Assembly (NCBI GenBank): GCA_965116945.1
Contig: OZ220734.1
Coordinates: forward strand, 992,001-1,056,000
Reading direction: 5' to 3'
Source of the DNA: Plut-88900 sp965116945
Lineage (GTDB): Bacteria; Chloroflexota; Dehalococcoidia; Plut-88900
Length of the DNA: 64,000 nucleotides
This document shows, piece after piece, positions 48,240 through 56,747 of the stretch. Positions within the stretch are counted from its first letter, which is position 1, and every line of letters begins with the position of its first letter. Under the pieces are notes generated by a model, which saw only the letters and a list, made by a program, of their open reading frames with translations, had not been told where the DNA came from and did no database searches. The translations under genes and the position numbers were made by a program.

Positions 48240-49418
48240 CTAGGCACCCCTCGGGAGCCCGAGGCCCCGGGTGGCGATTATGTTCTTCTGTATTTCGCTG
48301 GTGCCACCGGCTATGTTGACGCCGATGGTTTCGAGATACATGTGCCTCATGCCGCCTTCCATGGCTGCGTACTTGGAATCGGCTCTCAATTGGCCGGTAA
48401 GTCCCATGACCTGCATGCCGGTTTCGCTGAACCTCTTGAGCATAGCGGTACTGTAGACCTTTGCGATCGACCCCGCATCGTCGGGAGAGTAACCCTGGGT
48501 GGCAAGCCAGGCTACCCGGTAACAGAGCATTCGGGAGACCTCGATGTCGGTAGCGGCGTCGGCGAGCTTGTTGCGCACAATCGGGTCGTCTATGAGCCGA
48601 GACCCGTTGACCCTGGTGTCCTTTGCGTATTCGATCAGCTCCTCCAGGCCCCGACGCGCCGCCGCCGGCCATTCGACGGTGGAGCGTTCGAATCCCAACA
48701 GTGTCATGGCCACGTACCAGCCCCGGTTCACCTCGCCAACGATTTCCCGCTTGTTGACACGCACGTTATCGAAGAAGACCTCGTTGAAGGAGTGGCGGCC
48801 CGTGGCGCTGACGATGGGCCGGACCTCGACGCCCGGGTCCGACATGTCACCCAGGAACATGGTTATGCCCCTGTGCTTTGGGGCCTCGGGGTCGGTACGG
48901 GCCAGCATGAAGAAACGGTCGGCGTGGTGGGCGCCGCTGGTCCATATCTTCTGGCCGCTGATCACGTAGTCGTCGCCGTCCTCCACGGCCCGGGTCTGTA
49001 GAGACGCGAGGTCGGACCCCGAGCCCGGCTCGCTGAAACCCTGGCACCAGTTGATCCGGCCCTGGGCGATGGCGGGGAGGTACTTGCGCTTCTGCTCCTC
49101 GGTGCCGTGCATCATCAGCGCCGGCCCGAGCATGCCGATGCCGAAGGCGTCCTTGCCCGGGGCCCGGTGGTAGGCCATCTCCTCGTAGAAGACCAGCTGG
49201 GTGATGGGGGATGCGTCCTGCCCCCCATACTCCTTCGGCCAGCCCATGGTCAGCCAGCCGCGGTCGGCGAGCTTGCGGCGCATCTTCCTTGCGAGGTCGG
49301 AGTCTTCGTCAGCGGTCTCGATGAGGCCGTAGCGCCACTTGCGGGGCAGCTCCGTGGTCAGGAACGTACGGAGCTCTTCCCGGAAGGTCTCTTCTTCTTT
49401 AGCGAATTTGAATTGCAT
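48240..49418 (-). CDS. Acyl-CoA dehydrogenase 2
   Basis: 392 aa. MQFKFAKEEETFREELRTFL at the start, GWLTMGWPKEYGGQDASPIT, WCQGFSEPGSGSDLASLQTR (the flavin-side loop), DNVRVNKREIVGEVNRGWYV and the shared C-terminus NIIATRGLGLPRG. Same sub-branch as copies 3, 4 and 5. The C-terminal glutamate base of short-chain enzymes cannot be assigned by eye. A HEPN gene follows on the same strand. Confidence 0.93.
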   Translation of the reverse strand: MQFKFAKEEETFREELRTFLTTELPRKWRYGLIETADEDSDLARKMRRKLADRGWLTMGWPKEYGGQDASPITQLVFYEEMAYHRAPGKDAFGIGMLGPALMMHGTEEQKRKYLPAIAQGRINWCQGFSEPGSGSDLASLQTRAVEDGDDYVISGQKIWTSGAHHADRFFMLARTDPEAPKHRGITMFLGDMSDPGVEVRPIVSATGRHSFNEVFFDNVRVNKREIVGEVNRGWYVAMTLLGFERSTVEWPAAARRGLEELIEYAKDTRVNGSRLIDDPIVRNKLADAATDIEVSRMLCYRVAWLATQGYSPDDAGSIAKVYSTAMLKRFSETGMQVMGLTGQLRADSKYAAMEGGMRHMYLETIGVNIAGGTSEIQKNIIATRGLGLPRGA

Positions 49419-49562
49419 GTCAACCCTCTCCCCCGGTGTCCCCCTCTCACTTAGAAAGGGAAAGGGGGAATATATAGATTATGGGGGGTGTCCCCCCAGT
49501 CCCCCCTACCAAAGAGGCTCTGTCCCTCTGGACTCCCCGTCGGTGTGAATCGACACGGGGGA

Positions 49563-49603
49563 TTAAGTCTCCGCGGGAGGCCGAGGCCCTGGGTGGAGAT
49601 TAT
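49563..49603 (-). pseudogene. Relic of an acyl-CoA dehydrogenase 3' end
   Basis: On the minus strand this reads NIISTQGLGLPRGDLI, matching the shared C-terminus NIIATRGLGLPRG of copies 2-5. The rest of the gene is missing. It sits between copies 2 and 3 beside repeat DNA. Confidence 0.7.
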
Positions 49604-49636
49604 ATTACGTTGGGCCTTAGGCGTGCCCTTACCCCC

Positions 49637-49690
49637 CCGCTCATACTTCGACTCCGCTCAGCATGAGCGGCCCCACCCCGCGGGGATGGA
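49637..49690. repeat. Dispersed repeat R2
   Basis: CTCATACTTCGACTCCGCTC then AGCATGAGCGGCCCC, followed by GGGATGGATTACCGATGGGG. Nearly identical to the copy at 50908. Confidence 0.8.
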
Positions 49691-49716
49691 TTACCGATGG
49701 GGGTGGGGATGACGGA

Positions 49717-50886
49717 TTAGGTTCCCCTCGGAAGCCCCAGCCCCCGAGTCCCGATTATGTTGCGCTGCACCTCGCTGGTGCCGCCGCCGATTACCTCGCT
49801 GATGCTCCAGAGGTAGAGCTTTCGGAGTCTCCCCCTGAGCGGGGCCCACTTGGAGTCCTCGGTTAGTTGGCCCATCAAGCCTAATAACTGCATACCCGTG
49901 TTGGCGACCCTCAACATGAGCTCGGTGCTGAAGAGCTTGGATATGGATGCCTCCTGCTGGGCCTCGAGGCCCTGGTCTGCCATCCAGGCGATCCGATAGG
50001 CGAGAAGGCGGCTGACCTCGGTTTCCAATATCCTCTCCGCAAGCCTGTGACGCAGGGCCCGGGACACTGACGCCCGGCTCCCCTCGGCCTTGATGAACTC
50101 CATAAGCAAGTCCAGCGGCTTCCGGGCCTTGGCCGTGTACATCGTGCCGTCCCGCTCCGAGTTGAGGGTGGTCATGGCGACATACCAGCCCCTGTTCACC
50201 TCCCCGATGATGTTCTCGCTCGGGACTCGGACGTTGTCGAAATACTCCTCGTTGAAGTGGTGGTCCCCGACCATGTTGATGATGGGCCGGATGGTGATGC
50301 CGGGGGTCTTGAGGTCGACAAGGAAGTAGGTGATGCCGCGGTGCTTGGGGGCGTCGTGGTCCGTGCGGGCAAGGACAAACATCCAGTCGGAGCGGTGGGC
50401 CTCGCTGGACCAGATTTTCTGGCCGGTGATGAGGTAGTCGTTGCCGTCCCTGACGGCCCGGGTCTGAAGGGACGCGAGGTCGGAGCCCGACTCCGGCTCG
50501 CTGAACCCCTGGCACCAGGTCGTCTCCCCTCGGGCGATGGGCGGGAGGTACTTGCGCTTCTGCTCCGGCGTGCCGTGCTGCATGATGGCCGGGGCCAGCA
50601 TCCCGACTCCCCAGTTGTCCTTGCCGGGGGCCTCGTGGTAGGTCATCTCCTCGGCAAAAATCGCCGACTTCACGTTGGAGGCGTCCTGGCCGCCGTACTT
50701 TCGAGGCCAGGCCATAGTGAGCCAGTTCCGGTCGATGAGTCCCTGGCGTATATGACGCTCCACCTCGACGTCGTCGGTGCGGCCGTCCTCGTCGGCGCCC
50801 TTCCAGTCGGGGGGGAGTTCGGCCTTGAGGAAAGCGCGGAGGTCCTTTTGGAAGGCAGATTGGTCGGGTGTGAAGGTGAAGTGCAT
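49717..50886 (-). CDS. Acyl-CoA dehydrogenase 3
   Basis: 389 aa. MHFTFTPDQSAFQKDLRAFL, NWLTMAWPRKYGGQDASNVK, WCQGFSEPESGSDLASLQTR, DNVRVPSENIIGEVNRGWYV and NIIGTRGLGLPRG. Closest paralogue is copy 4, with near-identical central blocks (KTPGITIRPIINMVGDHHFN). Expected to oxidise an acyl-CoA at the alpha-beta bond and pass electrons to ETF, which is not encoded here. Confidence 0.93.
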   Translation of the reverse strand: MHFTFTPDQSAFQKDLRAFLKAELPPDWKGADEDGRTDDVEVERHIRQGLIDRNWLTMAWPRKYGGQDASNVKSAIFAEEMTYHEAPGKDNWGVGMLAPAIMQHGTPEQKRKYLPPIARGETTWCQGFSEPESGSDLASLQTRAVRDGNDYLITGQKIWSSEAHRSDWMFVLARTDHDAPKHRGITYFLVDLKTPGITIRPIINMVGDHHFNEEYFDNVRVPSENIIGEVNRGWYVAMTTLNSERDGTMYTAKARKPLDLLMEFIKAEGSRASVSRALRHRLAERILETEVSRLLAYRIAWMADQGLEAQQEASISKLFSTELMLRVANTGMQLLGLMGQLTEDSKWAPLRGRLRKLYLWSISEVIGGGTSEVQRNIIGTRGLGLPRGT

Positions 50887-50904
50887 GGGTAGGCGCCACT
50901 ATTC

Positions 50905-50960
50905 TAACCCCACCCCCCGCTCATACTTCGACTCCGCTCAGCATGAGCGGCCCCACCCCG
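50905..50960. repeat. Dispersed repeat R2
   Basis: CTCATACTTCGACTCCGCTC then AGCATGAGCGGCCCCACCCC. Upstream of copy 3; the remaining 150 bp to the HEPN stop hold no gene. Confidence 0.8.
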
Positions 50961-51111
50961 GGCTTGCTTTTGCGCATTTAGATTGTTGGATGCCCCGATT
51001 CATCCATGGCAAACAGCACAGCTTGCCAGGCGGGCGTTTAAAGATGCCAACTGGAATGAATGGACCGGGAAAATTTCCACGGCCCGAAACCAAAGTTCGA
51101 ACGGCGGAGAC

Positions 51112-51477
51112 TCAGCTATCGAGGATGCCGTCGAGCTTGGCGATGAATCTTTGCACTTCGGAGAGGTAATCGCTGACCATTTCGGCCTCGAACGCGTCCT
51201 CGTAGAAGTTGGTATGGAGGTAATTAGCAATGGAGAAGAGGCGGTGGATTTCCGGGTCGCCCGACTCGTTGGTGAGGTCTCTGACGACGAAGAAGAGGTC
51301 GCGGTGAGAGTTGTGGTCCCAGTTTCGACACTGGGCGGCGGCCTTGACCATCTGAGCGGCGGCGCCCCAGCCCTTCTCCGAGGCCTGTCGTAGGTCTCCG
51401 GCCTCGAGTTCAGTGCGGGCCTGTCTGAGTAGATGACGGCTTGCTTCGCTATAAGTGACAGCTTTAGATGTGGTCAT
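51112..51477 (-). CDS. HEPN-like (PaREP1-type) protein
   Basis: 121 aa, helical. GDLRQASEKGWGAAAQMVKA and RNWDHNSHRDLF (R-x6-H) align with the protein at 18945 (GDYLQASEKLWGAASH; RGSRDNKHRAIR). Ends FYEDAFEAEMVSDYLSEVQR. It lies 55 bp after the stop of acyl-CoA dehydrogenase 4 on the same strand. Confidence 0.65.
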   Translation of the reverse strand: MTTSKAVTYSEASRHLLRQARTELEAGDLRQASEKGWGAAAQMVKAAAQCRNWDHNSHRDLFFVVRDLTNESGDPEIHRLFSIANYLHTNFYEDAFEAEMVSDYLSEVQRFIAKLDGILDS

Positions 51478-51532
51478 AGGATGATTCTAGCACAGAGGGA
51501 CTGATTCCGATACGCTATCGACATGTCCCAGT

Positions 51533-52711
51533 CTAGCTTCCCCTCGGAAGCCCCAGCCCCCGAGTCGCGATGATATTCCGCTGGATCTCGCTGGTGCCGC
51601 CGCCTATGGGTTCGCTTATGCTCCAGAGGTACATCCGGTGGAACTTGCCCTTGAGTCGGGCGTACTTGGAGTCCTCGGAGAGCTGGCCCATCATGCCGAG
51701 GACCTGCATGCCGGTGTTGGCGACCCGCATCAAGAGCTCGCTGCTGATCAGCTTGGATATCGACGCTTCGTGCTGGGGCTCGAGGCCCTGGTCAACCATT
51801 GAGGCGATCCGGTAGGCGAGAATTCGGCTCACCTCGGTCTCCAGCACACGGTCGGCCAGCCGGTGGCGCAGGGCAGGGGTCAACTCCAGCCCGTTGCCGT
51901 CGGCCCGACTCTCCTTCAGCAGTGAAATCAGCATGTCCAGGGGTTTGCGGGCCCGAGCAGTATAGGTCGTACCTTCCCGCTCAAAGTTAAGGGTGGTCAT
52001 GGCAACGTACCAGCCCCGGTTCACCTCCCCGATGATGTTCTCAGCCGGGACCCGGACGTTGTCAAAATACTCCTCGTTGAAATGGTGGTCGCCGACCATG
52101 TTGATTATGGGCCGGACGGTGATGCCGGGGGTCTTCATGTCGACGAGGAAGTAGGTGATGCCGCGGTGCTTGGGGGCGTCGGGGTCCGTGCGGGCAAGCA
52201 CGAACATCCAGTCGGCGAGGTGGGCGCCACTGGACCAGATCTTCTGGCCGGTGATCAGGTAGTCGTCGCCGTCCTTGACGGCCCGGGTCTGGAGCGACGC
52301 CAGGTCGGAGCCCGACTCCGGTTCGCTGAATCCCTGGGCCCACGTAACTTCTCCACGGGAGATGGGTGGCAGGTACTTGGCCTTCTGTTCAGGGGTGCCG
52401 TGTCGCATGACCGCCGGGGCCAGGAGACCGACCCCCGAGCTGTCCTTTCCGGGGGCCTCGTGGTACATCATCTCCTCGGCGAAGATGGCCATCTTCACGT
52501 TGGAGGCGTCCTGGCCGCCGTACTCTCGGGGCCAGGCCATTGTCAGCCAACCCCTTTCGATGAGGCGTTGTCGCATGTACCTCTCGAACTCCACGTCATC
52601 GGAGCGGCCGTATTCGTCTGCGCCCTTGTAGCCGGGAGGGATCTCGGCCTTCAGGAAGTCTCGGATGTCTTTTTGGAACGTGGCCTCTTCTTCGGTGAAA
52701 GTGAAGTGCAT
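51533..52711 (-). CDS. Acyl-CoA dehydrogenase 4
   Basis: 392 aa. MHFTFTEEEATFQKDIRDFL, GWLTMAWPREYGGQDASNVK, WAQGFSEPESGSDLASLQTR, KTPGITVRPIINMVGDHHFN and NIIATRGLGLPRG. Very close to copy 3. The Asp-rich QTRAVKDGDDYLITGQKIWS block is the same in copies 2-5. The promoter must lie in the short divergent gap with the NmrA gene. Confidence 0.93.
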   Translation of the reverse strand: MHFTFTEEEATFQKDIRDFLKAEIPPGYKGADEYGRSDDVEFERYMRQRLIERGWLTMAWPREYGGQDASNVKMAIFAEEMMYHEAPGKDSSGVGLLAPAVMRHGTPEQKAKYLPPISRGEVTWAQGFSEPESGSDLASLQTRAVKDGDDYLITGQKIWSSGAHLADWMFVLARTDPDAPKHRGITYFLVDMKTPGITVRPIINMVGDHHFNEEYFDNVRVPAENIIGEVNRGWYVAMTTLNFEREGTTYTARARKPLDMLISLLKESRADGNGLELTPALRHRLADRVLETEVSRILAYRIASMVDQGLEPQHEASISKLISSELLMRVANTGMQVLGMMGQLSEDSKYARLKGKFHRMYLWSISEPIGGGTSEIQRNIIATRGLGLPRGS

Positions 52712-52783
52712 GGGTGTATTCCCGGGGCTTATGATTATGGGGCGTCGACATTATAGCCGAGCAATCGAACGTTAGAGGTTTCC

Positions 52784-53398
52784 ATGAAAGTAATCGTATT
52801 CGGGGCCACGGGAAAGACGGGGATACACGTGTGCTGGGAGGCGCTGGAGCAGGGCCACGAAGTTACGGCATTCACCCGCTCGGCGGGCAAGGTTGAAGGA
52901 AAGGGCCTCCGGCTGCAGGTCGCCGAGGGCAACGTCACCGATCCCGGCTCCGTGGCGGCATCACTGGCCGGCCATGATGCGGCAATTGTTGTCCTGGGCA
53001 GCAACGGTCTGCGGGACAGGACGACGCTGAGTGTCGGGACCCGGAACGTGGTGGACGGGATGACGAAGCACGGGGTGGGGCGGCTGGTGGTGTTGTCGGC
53101 GGCGGGGGTGGGCGAGAGCTGGGGACAAACTCCCCTGTTGGCCAAGATCATGTTCCGCACGCTGTTGCGCAACATTTACGCCGACCACGTTGCGCAGGAG
53201 TCGGTTGTCACGGGAAGCTCCTTGGACTGGACGATAGTCCGGGCGGCTATTCTGAAAGACGGGTCGGCAACGGGCGGATGTAGGGCCAGCAATGAGGGGA
53301 AGGTCGGGCGAATTAACCGGGCGGACGTGGCCCGGTTCCTGGTTAAGCAGTTGGAGGATGCGGCCTACAGCAGGCAGGCGATTACGGTTACGGGGTGA
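52784..53398 (+). CDS. NmrA/SDR-like NAD(P)-binding protein
   Basis: 204 aa. MKVIVFGATGKTGIHVCWEA carries the GxxGxxG dinucleotide motif, with FTRSAGKVEGKGLRLQVAEG, VVLSAAGVGESWG and SLDWTIVRAAILKDGSATGG as in atypical SDRs of the BVR-B/NmrA group. Its last 11 codons and seven bases downstream are repeated at 54626-54661. Confidence 0.88.
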   Translation: MKVIVFGATGKTGIHVCWEALEQGHEVTAFTRSAGKVEGKGLRLQVAEGNVTDPGSVAASLAGHDAAIVVLGSNGLRDRTTLSVGTRNVVDGMTKHGVGRLVVLSAAGVGESWGQTPLLAKIMFRTLLRNIYADHVAQESVVTGSSLDWTIVRAAILKDGSATGGCRASNEGKVGRINRADVARFLVKQLEDAAYSRQAITVTG

Positions 53399-53401
53399 GG
53401 G
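53366..53401 (+). repeat. 36-bp direct repeat, left copy (NmrA gene 3' end)
   Basis: Contains GCAGGCGATTACGGTTACGG followed by GGTGAGGG, including the stop codon of the NmrA-like gene. Matches 54626-54661 at 35 of 36 positions. Confidence 0.9.
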
Positions 53402-53433
53402 CGGGGCCGGTTGGGGGAAGTGGGGCGGTGGTT

Positions 53434-53457
53434 AGTCGGGTGGGAAGGTGAAGTGCA
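53434..53457 (-). pseudogene. Relic of an acyl-CoA dehydrogenase 5' end
   Basis: The minus strand reads MHFTFPPD, matching MHFTFTPD at the start of copy 3; the DNA differs at only two of about 26 positions from 50865-50890. Only eight codons survive. It is inside the nuclease cassette. Confidence 0.6.
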
Positions 53458-53587
53458 TAGCCCAGTCTGGATGGTTGCATGATTACCATCACTATAATAG
53501 AACCACAAACCACTTATAGTTGACCATGCATTCCTATCCGAGCGGCATCTATAAATGCCGTTCAATTAGCTAATAGAGGAGAGAGAT

Positions 53588-54604
53588 TTGGATTCGTTTG
53601 ACAAATATATGGAAAATTCCCAGATCCAATGGCGCAAGGAAAACGTGATATCTAGGGAATGTGGATCGTGGATGGGTCGTAAATACCCCTGGATACTACC
53701 CAGAGATTTGTGGGAAAAGGGTCTGTGGAAAGGAATCCGTACAGGATCTGAAAACTCTCTTCCTGAATATCTTGAGAGAAAGGTTGTGCAGAAGCACGCC
53801 GGGGTACACAATTTGAAGAGTTCATGGACTCAATGCGCCAACCTGTATTTCCCCTTTAGCGCAACCGCCGACAGCAAGGCACTATTCGCTTCTTTCCTCA
53901 ACCGCCACGTTTCCGCGGAGGTCAAATCACTGGACTCGATTGAGTTGGAGTACGCTGAGTTTGGTGAACTGTCTCCATCGCGCCTGCTTGGGGAAGAAGG
54001 TACACGGGGAGCCAATCAGACTTCGCCAGACCTCGGCTTGCTTATAAACGAATGCCGAGGATTGATCTTGGTGGAGAACAAGTTAACCGAGCACAGCTTC
54101 TACGAGTGTTCCGCATGGAGACACAAGGGCAGTTCCCGGCGAGGTGGAAATCCCGACCCAAAACGATGTGATCATGCCGCGGACATTGTTAATGATCATG
54201 CGGCGCAATGCCATCAGACAGCTTGGGGAAGACGGTACTGGGAACATCTGGCCCCTGTCGCTGATGAGCAAGTCTTCGCTGGTCTCCCTCATTGTCCGGC
54301 ATCCCGAGGTGGCTACCAACTGTTCCGTCAGCAATCCCTCGCTGAAGGCATAGCGCAGTCGAAAAAGTATGACATTGTGGTATCGGCTGTGGCGGTTGAC
54401 GAACGAAATGATGAATTGAATGCTGCTCTCAGGCGAAGTGGCATTGACGGGCTAAGGCAGTGGGGCCAGCTTTTTAAGGGCGGGGCACAGTTTGCAGTGT
54501 TCACACATCAGGATTGGGTCAAATGGGTGCGAGAACACGATATAGAGGGCAAATGGAGTGATTGGCTGGACTTTGTCGGGGGCCGCTATGGGTTGGGAGG
54601 ATAA
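53588..54604 (+). CDS. Putative PD-(D/E)XK nuclease
   Basis: 338 aa, TTG start after GAGGAGAG. The motif TSPDLGLLINECRGLILVEN then K gives P-D-x(14)-E-x-K, a restriction-endonuclease-like site, at about residues 144-163; an earlier Glu in ELEYAEFGELSP may complete it. C-terminal strands KKYDIVVSAVAVDERNDELN and FAVFTHQDWVKWVREHDIEG are also seen. Base composition is AT-richer than around it, which suggests transfer. No methyltransferase is adjacent, so a stand-alone defence or repair nuclease is possible. Confidence 0.65.
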   Translation: MDSFDKYMENSQIQWRKENVISRECGSWMGRKYPWILPRDLWEKGLWKGIRTGSENSLPEYLERKVVQKHAGVHNLKSSWTQCANLYFPFSATADSKALFASFLNRHVSAEVKSLDSIELEYAEFGELSPSRLLGEEGTRGANQTSPDLGLLINECRGLILVENKLTEHSFYECSAWRHKGSSRRGGNPDPKRCDHAADIVNDHAAQCHQTAWGRRYWEHLAPVADEQVFAGLPHCPASRGGYQLFRQQSLAEGIAQSKKYDIVVSAVAVDERNDELNAALRRSGIDGLRQWGQLFKGGAQFAVFTHQDWVKWVREHDIEGKWSDWLDFVGGRYGLGG

Positions 54605-54625
54605 AAGTCGGGTGGGCGACGCAGT

Positions 54626-54661
54626 TACAGCAAGCAGGCGATTACGGTTACGGGGTGAGGG
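54626..54661 (+). repeat. 36-bp direct repeat, right copy
   Basis: Second copy of the NmrA gene 3' end without the rest of the gene; upstream of its first TAC the sequence has no similarity to the NmrA gene. It marks the right edge of a segment of about 1.26 kb that carries the nuclease. Confidence 0.9.
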
Positions 54662-54671
54662 GGCAGGTCGC

Positions 54672-54800
54672 TTACCGCTCATACCCTTCGACTACGCTCA
54701 GGACATACGTCGAGAGCCTCCGCATGGGTGGCCCCGCCCCTCCCCACCTGGGATAGATTCCGGCTCGGGGGCGGGAATGACGAAGGGTTGGGTTATGGGA
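54672..54800. repeat. Dispersed repeat R2 variant
   Basis: CTCATACCCTTCGACTACGC then TCAGGACATACGTCGAGAGC, followed by GGGATAGATTCCGGCTCGGG and GGGAATGACG. The same variant with CTCAGGACATACTTCG is at 56649. Confidence 0.75.
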
Positions 54801-54812
54801 GTTAGCTTTAGG

Positions 54813-55931
54813 CTATGTTTCTTTTCGAGGTATCCAGTCTTCGGGCAATTGCAGTTTGCGCATCGGGTAGTTGATGGTGATGCCTTCCACTGCCAGCCGA
54901 GAGTGCAATTGACTGATCAGCTCGCTGCGAAGCTCGAATCCGGCCAACCGGTTATTCGCCCGCATCACCAGATAGAAGTTGATGTTGCTGTCACCGAAGG
55001 CTTCGTACCGGAAGATGGGGACTGAATCTTCGTGGGCGTCGGGATGTTCCCGGCGCAGTTTTTCCATCACGTCCAGGCTTACTACTTTCACCCTGGGAAG
55101 ATCGCTTTCGTAGGACACTCCGCAGGAAATGACCACATCCAGGGGGTCTTCCGGCCTGGAATAGTTAGTGACTACGGTCTCGGAGATCTTGGAATTGGGC
55201 ACCGCTACAAGGTTGTTGGTCCAGGTGCGCAGTATGGTGCTGTGCCAATTGACATCGACCACGTAGCCGGTAATGCCGCCCTCCATCTCGATGTAGTCAC
55301 CGGCTCCTACGACACCCTCGGACATGACATATGTGCCGGCGAAGAAATTGCCCAGAGTGGACTGCAAGGCGAGAGCCACTGCTACGCCGGTGATTCCGAA
55401 ACCGGCCATCAACGGGCTGATGTTGATCCCCAAAATGTCCAATACCAGCATTCCCGTAACGGCGGCGATCAGCATCCACGCTGCCCGCTGGGCAAGCGGG
55501 AACATCCAGCTCCGCGTTCGGTCGGAGTGTGTGCGCTGGAAATAGATTTCCAGCCAGAACAGGACTGTTGACACGACACTGTTAATCAGAGCAGCCCCGA
55601 TCAGCACGGCGGTCACGGCGCTGGCCTTGTCCACTAGGTGCTGGCCGGCGCTGGAGAGCGAGAGAGATGTCAATGCCATGTACAACCCAAGCAGCAGAAT
55701 GAAGGCTGTAATGGGAATCCGCAGCGCTCCCGCAGTCTTGATGTCGAAGTTGGCGCCGCCCACGATGGACAATCGCAGTAACCGTCTAAAAGCCACTTTG
55801 GCGAATAACACGGCCAGGGCTATCGCCACACCCAGAATGATACCGGCAGTCACCAGCTCAACCCATTCAAATTCAATGCCGATAGCCCAATCGGTCATTG
55901 AAGTCCACAAGTCTCTGAAATAATCAACCAT
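54813..55931 (-). CDS. MscS-type mechanosensitive channel
   Basis: 372 aa. Four or five membrane segments, then the pore-lining helix region ISPLMAGFGITGVAVALALQ with STLGNFFAGTYVMSE, then a cytoplasmic beta domain (GDYIEMEGGITGYVVDVNWH; VAVPNSKISETVVTNYSRPE). These are family signatures. It would release solutes on hypo-osmotic shock. Stands alone between the nuclease cassette and a HEPN gene. Confidence 0.93.
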   Translation of the reverse strand: MVDYFRDLWTSMTDWAIGIEFEWVELVTAGIILGVAIALAVLFAKVAFRRLLRLSIVGGANFDIKTAGALRIPITAFILLLGLYMALTSLSLSSAGQHLVDKASAVTAVLIGAALINSVVSTVLFWLEIYFQRTHSDRTRSWMFPLAQRAAWMLIAAVTGMLVLDILGINISPLMAGFGITGVAVALALQSTLGNFFAGTYVMSEGVVGAGDYIEMEGGITGYVVDVNWHSTILRTWTNNLVAVPNSKISETVVTNYSRPEDPLDVVISCGVSYESDLPRVKVVSLDVMEKLRREHPDAHEDSVPIFRYEAFGDSNINFYLVMRANNRLAGFELRSELISQLHSRLAVEGITINYPMRKLQLPEDWIPRKET

Positions 55932-56205
55932 TTCCCTTATCCTCCTCTATGGCGTGATTCATCACGGGCACCGCAATAGTCGTGGTCAATGCAGCCCGCG
56001 AAAGACTCGCGCCTGGCCTCCATTATTGCACTGCTCTTCACAGTCCGAAATGGTGGCGCAATAGGGCGTTCGGGGAGCTTAGAAGACTTCCGTCCGGCCA
56101 ATCATCTCTCACCTCTCAAATTGTCCCATCTTTACCGGTTGACAACTGCCGCATCCGCGAGCGATGGCGGTGTAGAGGGGCCGAGGGAGAGGAAGACGGA
56201 GAGGG
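55932..56205. other. Intergenic region, nothing recognised
   Basis: 274 bp with no plausible gene, RNA or repeat copy. It presumably carries the promoter of the MscS gene. Confidence 0.4.
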
Positions 56206-56592
56206 TTAGCTTTGGGCGAGGGACTCGGCGTCCCGGATGAAGTCGGCGGTTTCGTGGATGAGGCGCTGGATACCGTCTATGGGCTCACAGAGGCCCGTGT
56301 AGAAGCAGTCGCCGTGGAGAATGTCCCGCCTCGCGGCGTAACGGTCCAACAGACCGCGCATTTCTGGGTGGTCCTGGGCAAGCCTAATCAATGAGCGGGT
56401 GGTGTCGGGGGACTTGGGTGGGAGACTGCCGGTGCGGGCGAGGATAAGGGCGTCGGCGGCGCGCTTGGCGGCACACCAGGCTTTGTCTGCGGCGTCGCGG
56501 ATGTCTCCGGCGTCAAGTCGCTGGAGGGCTGAGGAGTGCATGCGCCGGGCGTCGGCGAATATGAGGGTTGGGGTGGCTTCAGTGGTGGTCAT
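56206..56592 (-). CDS. HEPN-domain protein (R-x4-H type)
   Basis: 128 aa, paralogue of 47843. MTTTEATPTLIFADARRMHS, DIRDAADKAWCAAKRAADAL, the ribonuclease-type motif RRDILHGDCFY (R-x4-H) and RLIHETADFIRDAESLAQS. It follows acyl-CoA dehydrogenase 5 on the same strand after about 155 bp of repeat DNA. As with the other copies no nucleotidyltransferase is nearby. Confidence 0.7.
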   Translation of the reverse strand: MTTTEATPTLIFADARRMHSSALQRLDAGDIRDAADKAWCAAKRAADALILARTGSLPPKSPDTTRSLIRLAQDHPEMRGLLDRYAARRDILHGDCFYTGLCEPIDGIQRLIHETADFIRDAESLAQS

Positions 56593-56639
56593 GGTCAGAT
56601 TGTATCACGGGAGGCTGGGGAATGTGATGGATTCATGGT

Positions 56640-56745
56640 GGTGGGCCGCTCCCCGCTCATACCCTTCGACCACGCTCAGGACATACTTCGGCGGAGCTCA
56701 GCATGGGTGGCCCCACCCCACCCCCGACTACTCGCGGACGACGGC
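56640..56745. repeat. Dispersed repeat R2 variant
   Basis: CTCATACCCTTCGACCACGC, CAGGACATACTTCGGCGGAG, then CATGGGTGGCCCCACC. Same variant as at 54672. Confidence 0.75.
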
Positions 56746-56747
56746 GC

